Assembly: GCA_963989385.1 (NCBI GenBank)
Contig: OZ022510.1
Location: forward strand, 35,097,448-35,161,447
DNA from: Ctena decussata
Lineage: Eukaryota; Mollusca; Bivalvia; Lucinida; Lucinidae
DNA: 64,000 bases
Direction: 5' to 3'
The position numbers and the translations under genes were made by a program. Shown piece after piece: positions 53,087 to 62,388 of the stretch. The notes under the pieces are model-generated. The model was not told the origin of the DNA and did not search any database. It worked only from the letters and a program-made list of their open reading frames with translations. Each line of letters opens with the position of its first letter. Positions within the stretch are counted from its first letter, which is position 1.

Positions 53087-54076
53087 ATGCTCAAACTTTG
53101 CCACAGTCTACCCTGTTTACTGTTCCATATGATCCTTAACCTTTACCCTGCTGTTCCTTATGACCTTAAAAATGTATTGTACTTCAACAAACAGTCAACT
53201 CTCAATATCTCCAACTTACTGATATCTCGAAGTAAATTTCCTGGTTCCAGCAAATTTTCTTTGAGATATCGGTAGTTTGAGATATCCGGAGCTGAACATC
53301 CCCTCCCACAAAATTAAGTCTGCAAGCGATGCCCAAAGGAATGAAAAAAATACTCAAACTATTTGGGGCAATACTGTACCTTCAACTTACAAATATCTCA
53401 AAGTAAATTTCCTGGTCCCAGCAAATTTTCTTTGAGATATCGGTAGTTTGAGATGCCTGAAAATATAAAATAAAAGCGGCAGCAAAAATTGAACTCACAA
53501 AGACACTAAAGCAGGTTACATGTTGCAGTTGAAAGATAAATGTATGGGGCCCCTTTCTCTGAGTCTACATTATTTGCATCTGAATTGACACTGTTTGCTA
53601 TTGCATTTTTGAGCACGTCTGGCATAGCAGCTTGGCCCATCATCCACCCCTCCCAAGCTACTATGCCAGAATTACTCAAACCTTGCCATAGAGTCTACCC
53701 TGCTTGCTGTTCCATTTGACCTTACACATGTATTTATTTCAACAGACAGTCAACTCTCGATATCTCCAAACTGCTGATATCTCAAAGTCAATTTTCTGGT
53801 CCCAGCAAATTTTCTTTGAGATATTGGTACTTTAAAATATCCAAAGTTGAACATCCCCCCACCAACCTAACTATGCCAGAATGCTCAAACTTTGCCACAG
53901 TCTACCCTGTTTACTGTTCCATATGACCCTTAACCTTTACCCTGCTGTTCCTTATGACCTTAAACATGTATTGTACTTCAACAAACAGTCAACTCTCAAT
54001 ATCTCCAACTTACTGATATCTCGAAGTAAATTTCCTGGTTCCAGCAAATTTTCTTTCAGATATCGGTAGTTTGAGA

Positions 54077-54418
54077 TATCCGGAGTTGAACATCCCCTCC
54101 CACCAAACTAAGTCTGCCAGAGATGCCCAAAGGAATGAAAAAAATACTCACACTATTTGGGGGAATACTGTACCTTCAACATACTGATATCTCAAAGTTA
54201 ATTTCCTGGTCCCAGCAAATTTTCTTTGAGATATCGGTAGTTTGAGATATCCGGAGTTGAACATCCCCTCCCACCAAACTAAGTCTGCCAGAGATGCCCA
54301 AAGGAATGAAAAAAATACTCACACTATTTGGGGGAATACTGTACCTTCAACATACTGATATCTCAAAGTTAATTTCCTGGTCCCAGCAAATTTTCTTTGA
54401 GATATCGGTAGTTTGAGA
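54077..54418 (+). repeat. 171-bp tandem duplication, second HOR unit
   Basis: Copies 54077-54247 and 54248-54418, offset 7,336 bp from the first; the duplication preceded the HOR duplication. Confidence 0.92.
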
Positions 54419-57400
54419 TGCCTGAAAATATAAAATAAAAGCGGCAGCAAAAATTGAACTCACAAAGATACTAAAGCAGGTTACATGTTGCAGTTGAAAG
54501 ATAAATGTATGGGGCCCCTTTCTCTGAGTCTACATTATTTGCATCTGAATTGACACTGTTTGCTATTGCATTTTTGAGCACGTCTGCATAGCAGCTTGGC
54601 CCATCATCCACCCCTCCCAAGCTACTATGCCAGAACTACCCAAACTTTGCCATAGAGTCTACCCTGTTTGCTGTTCCATCTGACCTTACACATGTATTTA
54701 TTTCAACAGACAGTCAACTCTCGATATCTCCAAACTACTGATATCTCAAAGTCAATTTTCTGGTCCCAGCAAATTTTCTTTGAGATATTGGTAGTTTGAA
54801 ATATCCAAAGTTGAACATCCCCCCACACCAACCTAACTATGCCAGAATGCTCAAACTTTGCCACAGTCTACCCTATTTACTGTTCCATATGATCCTTAAC
54901 CTTTACCCTGCTGTTCCTTATGACCTTAAACATGTATTGTACTTCAACAAACAGTCAACTCTCAATATCTCCAACTTACTGATATCTCGAAGTAAATTTC
55001 CTGGTTCCAGCAAATTTTCTTTGAGATATCGGTAGTTTGAGATATCCGGAGTTGAACATTACCTCTCACCAAATTAAATCTGCCAGCGATGCCCAAAGGA
55101 ATGAAAAAAATACTCACACTATTTGGGGGAATACTGTACCTTCAACCTACTGATATCTCAAAGTTAATTTCCTGGTCCCAGCAAATTTTCTTTGAGATAT
55201 CGGTAGTTTGAGATGCCTGAAAATATAAAATAAAAGCGGCAGCAAAAATTGAACTCACAAAGATACTAAAGCAGGTTACATGTTGCAGTTGAAAGATAAA
55301 TGTATGGGGCCCCTTTCTCTGAGTCTACATTATTTGCATCTGAATTGACACTGTTTGCTATTGCATTTTTGAGCACGTCTGGCATAGCAGCTTGGCCCAT
55401 CATCCACCCCTCTCAAGCTACTATGCCAGAATTACCCAAACTTTGCCATAGAGACTACCCTGTTTGCTGTTCCATCTGACCTTACACATGTATTTATTTC
55501 AACAGACAGTCAACTATCGATATCTCCAAACTACTGATATCTCAAAGTCAATTTTCTGGTCCCAGCAAATTTTCTTTGAGATATCGGTAGTTTGAAATAT
55601 CCAAATTTGAACATCCCCCCACACCAACCTGACTATGCCAGAATGCTCAAACTTTGCCACAGTCTACCCTATTTACTGTTCCATATGATCCTTAACCTTA
55701 ACCCTGCTGTTCCTTATGACCTTAAACATGTATTGTACTTCAACAAACAGTCAACTCTCAATATCTCCAACTTACTGATATCTCGAAGTAAATTTCCTGG
55801 TTCCAGCAAATTTTCTTTGAGAGATCGGTAGTTTGAGATATCCGGAGTTGAACATTATCTCTCGCCAAACTAAGTCTGCCAGCGATGCCCAAAGGAATAA
55901 AAAATATACTCACACTACTTGGGGGAATACTGTACCTTCAACCTACTGATATCTCAAAGTTAATTTCCTGGTCCCAGCAAATTTTCTTTGAGATATCGGT
56001 AGTTTGAGATGCCTGAAAATATAAAATAAAAGCGGCAGCAAAAATTGAACTCACAAAGATACTAAAGCAGGTTACATGTTGCAGTTGAAAGATAAATGTA
56101 TGGGGCCCCTTTCTCTGAGACTACATTATTTGCATCTGAATTGACACTGTTTGCTATTGCATTTTTGAGCACGTCTGGCATAGCAGCTTGGCCCATCATC
56201 CACCCCTCCCAAGCTACTATGCCAGAACTACCCAAACTTTGCCATAGAGTCTACCCTGTTTGCTGTTCCATCTGACCTTACACATGTATTTATTTCAACA
56301 GACAGTCAACTCTCGATATCTCCAAACTACTGATATCTCAAAGTCAATTTTCTGGTCCCAGCAAATTTTCTTTGAGATATCGGTAGTTTGAAATATCCAA
56401 AGTTGAACATCCCCCCACCAACCTAACTATGCCAGAATGCTCAAACTTTGCCACAGTCTACCCTATTTACTGTTCCATATGATCCTTAACCTTTACCCTG
56501 CTGTTCCTTATGACCTTAAACATGTATTGTACTTCAACAAACAGTCAACTCTCAATATCTCCAACTTACTGATATCTCGAAGTAAATTTTCTGGTTCCAG
56601 TAAATTCTCTTTGAGATATCAGTAGTTTGAGATATCCGGAGTTGAACATTACCTCTCACCAAATTAAATCTGCCAGCGATGCCCAAAGGAATGAAAAAAA
56701 TACTCACACTATTTGGGGGAATACTGTACCTTCAACCTACTGATATCTCAAAGTTAATTTCCTGGTCCCAGCAAATTTTCTTTGAGATATCTGTAGTTTG
56801 AGATGCCTGAAAATATAAAATAAAAGCGGCAGCAAAAATTGAACTCACAAAGATACTAAAGCAGGTTACATGTTGCAGTTGAAAGATAAATGTATGGGGC
56901 CCCTTTCTCTGAGTCTACATTATTTGCATCTGAATTGACACTGTTTGCTATTGCATTTTTGAGCACGTCTGGCATTGCAGCTTGGCCCATCATCCACCCC
57001 TCCCAAGCTACTATGCCAGAACTACCCAAACTTTGCCATAGAGTCTACCCTGTTTGCTGTTCCATCTGACCTTACACATGTATTTATTTCAACAGACAGT
57101 CAACTCTCGATATCTCCAAACTACTGATATCTCAAAGTCAATTTTCTGGTCCCAGCAAATTTTCTTTGAGATATCGGTAGTTTAAAATATCCAAATTTGA
57201 ATATCCCCCCACACCAACCTAACTATGCCAGAATGCTCAAACTTTGCCACAGTCTACCCTATTTACTGTTCCATATGATCCTTAACCTTTACCCTGCTGT
57301 TCCTTATGACCTTAAACATGTATTGTACTTCAACAAACAGTCAACTCTCACTATCTCCAACTTACTGATATCTCGAAGTAAATTTCCTGGTTCCAGCAAA

Positions 57401-60400
57401 TTTTCTTTGAGATATCGGTAGTTTGAGATATCCGGAGTTGAACATTACCTCTCACCAAATTAAATCTGCCAGCGATGCCCAAAGGAATGAAAAAAATACT
57501 CACACTATTTGGGGGAATACTGTACCTTCAACCTACTGATATCTCAAAGTTAATTTCCTGGTCCCAGCAAACTTTCTTTGAGATATCGGTAGTTTGAGTT
57601 GCCTGAAAATATAAAATAAAAGCGGCAGCAAAAATTGAACTCACAAAGATACTAAAGCAGGTTACATGTTGCAGTTGAAAGATAAATGTATGGGGCCCCT
57701 TTCTCTGAGTCTACATTATTTGCATCTGAATTGACACTGTTTGCTATTGCATTTTTGAGCACGTCTGGCATAGCAGCTTGGCCCATCATCCACCCCTCCC
57801 AAGCTACTATGCCAGAATTACCCAAACTTTGCCATAGAGTCTACCCTGTTTGCTGTTCCATCTGACCTTACACATGTATTTATTTCAACAGACAGTCAAC
57901 TCTCGATATCTCCAAACTGCTGATATCTCAAAGTCAATTTTCTGGTCCCAGCAAATTTTCTTTGAGATATCGGTAGTTTGAAATATCCAAAGTTGAACAT
58001 CCCCCCCACACCAACCTAACTATGCCAGAATGCTCAAACTTTGCCACAGTCTACCCTATTTACTGTTCCATATGATCCTTAACCTTTACCCTGCTGTTCC
58101 TTATGACCTTAAACATGTATTGTACTTCAACAAACAGTCCAGTCAACTCTCAATATCTCCAACTTACTGATATCTCGAAGTAAATTTCCTGGTTCCAGCA
58201 AATTTTCTTTGAGATATCGGTAGTTTGAGATATCCGGAGTTGAACATTACCTCTCGCCAAACTAAGTCTGCCAGCGATGCCCAAAGGAATGAAAAAAATA
58301 CTCACACTACTTGGGGGAATACTGTACCTTCAACCTACTGATATCTCAAAGTTAATTTCCTGGTCCCAGCAAATTATCTTTGAGATATCGGTAGTTTGAG
58401 ATGCCTGAAAATATAAAATAAAAGCGGCAGCAAAAATTGAACTCACAAAGATACTAAAGCAGGTTACATGTTGCAGTTGAAAGATAAATGTATGGGGCCC
58501 CTTTCTCTGAGTCTACATTATTTGCATCTGAATTGACACTGTTTGCTATTGCATTTTTGAGCACGTCTGGCATTGCAGCTTGGCCCATCATCCACCCCTC
58601 CCAAGCTACTATGCCAGAACTACCCAAACTTTGCCATAGAGTCTACCCTGTTTGCTGTTCCATCTGACCTTACACATGTATTTATTTCAACAGACAGTCA
58701 ACTCTCGATATCTCCAAACTACTGATATCTCAAAGTCAATTTTCTGGTCCCAGCAAATTTTCTTTGAGATATCGGTAGTTTGAAATATCCAAATTTGAAC
58801 ATCCCACCCCCACCAACCTAACTATGCCAGAATGCTCAAACTTTGCCACAGTCTACCCTATTTACTGTTCCATATGATCCTCAACCTTTACCCTGCTGTT
58901 CCTTATGACCTTAAACATGTATTGTACTTCAACAAACAGTCAACTCTCACTATCTCCAACTTACTGATATCTCGAAGTAAATTTCCTGGTTCCAGCAAAT
59001 TTTCTTTGAGATATCGGTAGTTTGAGATATCCGGAGTTGAACATTACCTCTCACCAAATTAAATCTGCCAGCGATGCCCAAAGGAATGAAAAAAATACTC
59101 ACACTATTTGGGGGAATACTGTACCTTCAACCTACTGATATCTCAAAGTTAATTTCCTGGTCCCAGCAAATTTTCTTTGAGATATCGGTAGTTTGAGTTG
59201 CCTGAAAATATAAAATAAAAGCGGCAGCAAAAATTGAACTCACAAAGATACTAAAGCAGGTTACATGTTGCAGTTGAAAGATAAATGTATGGGGCCCCTT
59301 TCTCTGAGTCTACATTATTTGCATCTGAATTGACACTGTTTGCTATTGCATTTTTGAGCACGTCTGGCATAGCAGCTTGGCCCATCATCCACCCCTCCCA
59401 AGCTACTATGCCAGAATTACCCAAACTTTGCCATAGAGTCTACCCTGTTTGCTGTTCCATCTGACCTTACACATGTATTTATTTCAACAGACAGTCAACT
59501 CTCGATATCTCCAAACTACTGATATCTCAAAGTCAATTTTCTGGTCCCAGCAAATTTTCTTTGAGATATCGGTAGTTTGAAATATCCAAAGTTGAACATC
59601 CCCCCCACACCAACCTAACTATGCCAGAATGCACAAACTTTGCCACAGTCTACCCTATTTACTGTTCCATATGATCCTTAACCTTTACCCTGCTGTTCCT
59701 TATGACCTTAAACATGTATTGTACTTCAACAAACAGTCACCTCTCAATATCTCCAACTTACTGATATCTCGAAGTAAATTTCCTGGTTCCAGCAAATTTT
59801 CTTTGAGATATCGGTTGTTTGAGATATCCGGAGTTGAACATTACCTCCCGCCAAACTAAGTCTGCCAGCGATGCCCAAAGGAATGAAAAAAATACTCCCA
59901 CTACTTGGGGGAATACTGTACCTTCAACCTACTGATATCTCAAAGTTAATTTCCTGGTCCCAGCAAATTTTCTTTGAGATATCGGTAGTTTGAGATGCCT
60001 GAAAATATAAAATAAAAGCGGCAGCAAAAATTGAACTCACAAAGATACTAAAGCAGGTTACATGTTGCAGTTGAAAGATAAATGTATGGGGCCCATTTCT
60101 CTGAGTCTACATTATTTGCATCTGAATTGACACTGTTTGCTATTGCATTTTTGAGCACGTCTGGCATAGCAGCTTGGCCCATCATCCACCCCTCCCAAGC
60201 TACTATGCCAGAATTACCCAAACTTTGCCATAGAGTCTACCCTGTTTGCTGTTCCATCTGACCTTACACATGTATTTATTTCAACAGACAGCCAACTCTC
60301 GATATCTCCAAACTACTGATATCTCAAAGTCAATTTTCTGGTCCCAGCAAATTTTCTTTGAGATATCGGTAGTTAGAAATATCCAAAGTTGAACATCCCC

Positions 60401-61590
60401 CCACACCAACCTAACTATGCCAGAATGCTCAAACTTTGCCACAGTCTACCCTATTTACTGTTCCATATGATCCTTAACCTTTACCCTGCTGTTCCTTATG
60501 ACCTTAAACATGTATTGTACTTCAACAAACAGTCCAGTCAACTCTCAATATCTCCAACTTACTGATATCTCGAAGTAAATTTCCTGGTTCCAGCAAATTT
60601 TCTTTGAGATATCGGTAGTTTGAGATATCCGGAGTTGAACATTACCTCTCGCCAAACTTAGTCTGCCAGCGATGCCCAAAGGAATGAAAAAATACTCACA
60701 CTATTCGGGGGAATAATGTACCTTCAACCTACTGATATCTCAAAGTTAATTTCTTGGTCCCAGCAAATTTTCTTTGAGATATCGGTAGTTTGAGTTGCCT
60801 GAAAATATAAAATAAAAGCGGCAGCAAAAATTGAACTCACAAAGATACTAAAGCAGGTTACATGTTGCAGTTGAAAGATAAATGTATGGGGCCCCTTTCT
60901 CTGAGTCTACATTATTTGCATCTGAATTGACACTGTTTGCTATTGCATTTTTGAGCACGTCTGGCATAGCAGCTTGGCCCATCATCCACCCCTCCCAAGC
61001 TACTATGCCAGAACTACCCAAACTTTGCCATAGAGTCTACCCTGTTTGCTGTTCCATCTGACCTTACACATGTATTTATTTCAACAGAGAGTCAACTCTC
61101 GATATCTCCAAACTACTGATATCTCAAAGTCAATTTTCTGGTCCCAGCAAATTTTCTTTGAGATATCGGTAGTTTAAAATATCCAAAGTTGAACATCCCC
61201 CCCACCAACCTAACTATGCCAGAATGCTCAAACTTTGCCACAGTCTACCCTATTTACTGTTCCATATGATCCTTAACCTTTACCCTGCTGTTCCTTATGA
61301 CCTTAAACATGTATTGTACTTCAACAAACAGTCAACTCTCAATATCTCCAACTTACTGATATCTCGAAGTAAATTTCCTGGTTCCAGCAAATTTTCTTTG
61401 AGATATCGGTAGTTTGAGATATCCGGAGTTGAACATTACCTCTCGCCAAACTAAGTCTGCCAGCGATGCCCAAAGGAATGAAAAAAATACTCACACTATT
61501 TGGGGGAATACTGTACCTTCAACCTACTGATATCTCAAAGTTAATTTCCTGTTCCCAGCAAATTTTCTTTGAGATATCGGTAGTTTGAGA

Positions 61591-61776
61591 TGCCTGAAAA
61601 TATAAAATAAAAGCGGCAGCAAAAATTGAACTCACAAAGATACTAAAGCAGGTTACATGTTGCAGTTGAAAGATAAATGTATGAGGCCCCTTTCTCTGAG
61701 TCTACATTATTTGCATCTGAATTGACACTGTTTGCTATTGCATTTTTGAGCACGTCTGGCATAGCAGCTTGGCCCA
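61591..61776 (+). repeat. D spacer of the representative monomer
   Basis: This is the only part of the monomer with no obvious relative elsewhere in it. It starts TGCCTGAAAATATAAAAT, runs through a TTACATGTTGCAG stretch and a GGGGCCCC or AGGCCCC stretch, and ends near CAGCTTGGCCCAT. Variant classes distinguish monomer types: TATGGGGCCCC, TATGAGGCC and TATGGGGTCCC. The last is often joined to CTGCTTCGACACTGTCTGC in the 12-mer HOR. Confidence 0.85.
61709..61716 (-). promoter_or_regulatory. Octamer-like ATTTGCAT motif in the D spacer
   Basis: ATTTGCAT is the reverse complement of ATGCAAAT, the known binding site of animal POU/Oct factors. It recurs at this place in most monomers. Some types have altered it (CTTTGCAT, TTTGCAGC) and the copy near 16180 has lost it. 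An eight-base match in a repeat can be chance, and nothing in the sequence shows that it works as a promoter element. Confidence 0.25.
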
Positions 61777-61986
61777 TCATCCACCCCTCCCATGCTACTA
61801 TGCCAGAATTACCCAAACTTTGCCATAGAGTCTACCCTGTTTGCTGTTCCATCTGACCTTACACATGTATTTATTTCAACAGACAGTCAACTCTCGATAT
61901 CTCCAAACTACTGATATCTCAAAGTCAATTTTCTGGTCCCAGCAAATTTTCTTTGAGATATCGGTAGTTTGAAATATCCAAAGTTG
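61777..61986 (+). repeat. Subunit A of the representative monomer
   Basis: The leader (ATCCACCCCTCCCA...CTACTATGCCAGAA) resembles that of subunit B (ATCCCCCC...CCTAACTATGCCAGAA). It is followed by AACTTTGCCATAGAGTCTAC and TGTTCCATCTGACCTTAC, then CATGTATTTATTTCAACAG, all with close counterparts in B. The unit ends with palindrome A. Similarity to B runs the full length apart from indels, which supports an old duplication. Confidence 0.85.
61888..61986 (+). repeat. Palindrome A (99 bp, two-base centre)
   Basis: The left arm is 61888-61936 (49 bp) and the right arm 61939-61986 (48 bp), separated by TC. The inner part pairs CTACTGATATCTCAAAG with CTTTGAGATATCGGTAG, 16 of 17 positions complementary. 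The centre is CTGG-TC-CCAG. The outer part pairs CAACT with AGTTG through a less perfect stretch. The same structure recurs in nearly every monomer. Confidence 0.92.
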
Positions 61987-62043
61987 AACATCCCCCCCCA
62001 CACCAACCTAACTATGCCAGAATGCTCAAACTTTGCCACAGTC

Positions 62044-62108
62044 TACCCTATTTACTGTTCCATATGATCCTTAACCTTTACCCTGCTGTTCCTTATGACC
62101 TTAAACAT
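62044..62108 (+). repeat. 35-bp tandem duplication inside subunit B
   Basis: TACCCT...CTGTTCCATATG...CCTTAA at 62044-62078 is followed by TACCCTGCTGTTCCTTATG and CCTTAAAC from 62079, a period of 35 bp with several differences. Subunit A has one copy only (TACCCTGTTTGCTGTTCC). The duplication therefore happened in B after A and B separated, or A lost a copy. It accounts for most of the length difference between A and B. Confidence 0.75.
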
Positions 62109-62130
62109 GTATTGTACTTCAAAAAACAGT

Positions 62131-62229
62131 CAACTCTCAATATCTCCAACTTACTGATATCTCGAAGTAAATTTCCTGGTTCCAGCAAATTTTCTTTGAG
62201 ATATCGGTAGTTTGAGATATTCGGAGTTG
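62131..62229 (+). repeat. Palindrome B (99 bp, two-base centre)
   Basis: The left arm begins CAACTCTCAATATCTCC at 62131, the centre is CTGG-TT-CCAG at 62176-62185, and the right arm ends CGGAGTTG at 62229. The right arm contains a 16-bp direct repeat, TTTGAGATATCGGTAG (62195-62210) then a near-copy at 62211-62226. The arms are less perfect than in A, but several inner differences are G-T pairs. Confidence 0.9.
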
Positions 62230-62388
62230 AACATTACCTCTCGCCAAACTAAGTCTGCCAGCGATGCCCAAAGGAATGAAAAAATTACTCACACTATTTG
62301 GGGGAATACTGTACCTTCAACCTACTGATATCTCAAAGTTAATTTCCTGGTCCCAGCAATTTTTCTTTGAGATGTCGGTAGTTTGAGA
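62230..62388 (+). repeat. Subunit C of the representative monomer
   Basis: The leader (ACATTACCTCTCGCCAAACTA... or the version ACATCCCCTCCCACCAAACTA) aligns with the B leader. It is followed by CTGCCAGCGATGCCCAAAGG, matching TGCCAGAATGCTCAAAC of B. It then has its own A-tract and a GGGGGAATACTGTACC stretch before palindrome C. The region corresponding to the long middle part of A and B is much shorter here. Confidence 0.82.
62322..62381 (+). repeat. Palindrome C (60-bp core, two-base centre)
   Basis: The inner 60 bp follow the same plan as A and B (CTACTGATATCTCAAAG ... GAGATATCGGTAG, centre CTGG-TC-CCAG). The outer arms are not complementary: the left side is CTTCAAC and the right side goes directly into the D spacer. 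This copy has one unusual base, GATGTCGG instead of GATATCGG. Confidence 0.9.

Larger units (their letters stand above)
53087..62021 (+). repeat. 9-monomer HOR, unit 2, enlarged to 11 monomers (8,935 bp)
   Basis: Anchors: 53087, 53881, 54847, 55643, 56437, 57233, 58030, 58832, 59629, 60425 and 61224. Positions 1-6 follow unit 1 at +7,336/7,335. Then come two extra monomers: 58030 has the CAGTC duplication of the 51491 type, and 58832 is again the 49898 type. After these the order resumes (50695, 51491 and 52290 types) at +8,934. The extra 1,599 bp equals two monomers. It fits an unequal exchange that repeated the 49898-type position. Confidence 0.86.
61987..62229 (+). repeat. Subunit B of the representative monomer
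   Basis: The leader starts in a C-run of variable length (about 6 to 8 or more Cs in different monomers). It continues with the ATGCTCAAACTTTGCC anchor, a 35-bp internal tandem duplication and palindrome B. A frame of 62 codons opens at the anchor ATG and closes within palindrome B in most monomers. I do not regard it as a gene. Two common versions exist: CTATTTACTG...ATGATCC and CTGTTTACTG...ATGACCC. Confidence 0.88.
61591..62388 (+). repeat. Representative monomer (798 bp) used for the internal map
   Basis: Order within the monomer: D spacer 61591-61776, subunit A 61777-61986, subunit B 61987-62229, subunit C 62230-62388. Each subunit has a leader with a TGCCAG core and ends in a near-palindrome. 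Palindrome centres are at 61937, 62180 and 62351. GATATC occurs in many of the palindrome arms, so EcoRV would cut most monomers several times. CpG is sparse and the sequence is AT-rich by eye. Confidence 0.93.

Noticed and set aside
61868..61884. 3' splice site at TTTATTTCAACAG in subunit A
   Set aside because: A pyrimidine-rich stretch plus CAG is common by chance, and no matching exon or donor is visible.
62170..62190. Pol III B-box or tRNA-like sequence at CTGGTTCCAGC
   Set aside because: It only loosely resembles GGTTCRANNCC, is explained by the palindrome centre, and has no A-box or cloverleaf nearby.
61591..62388. CENP-B box in the monomer
   Set aside because: I found no match to the TTCG....A..CGGG core; any centromere role would need other evidence.
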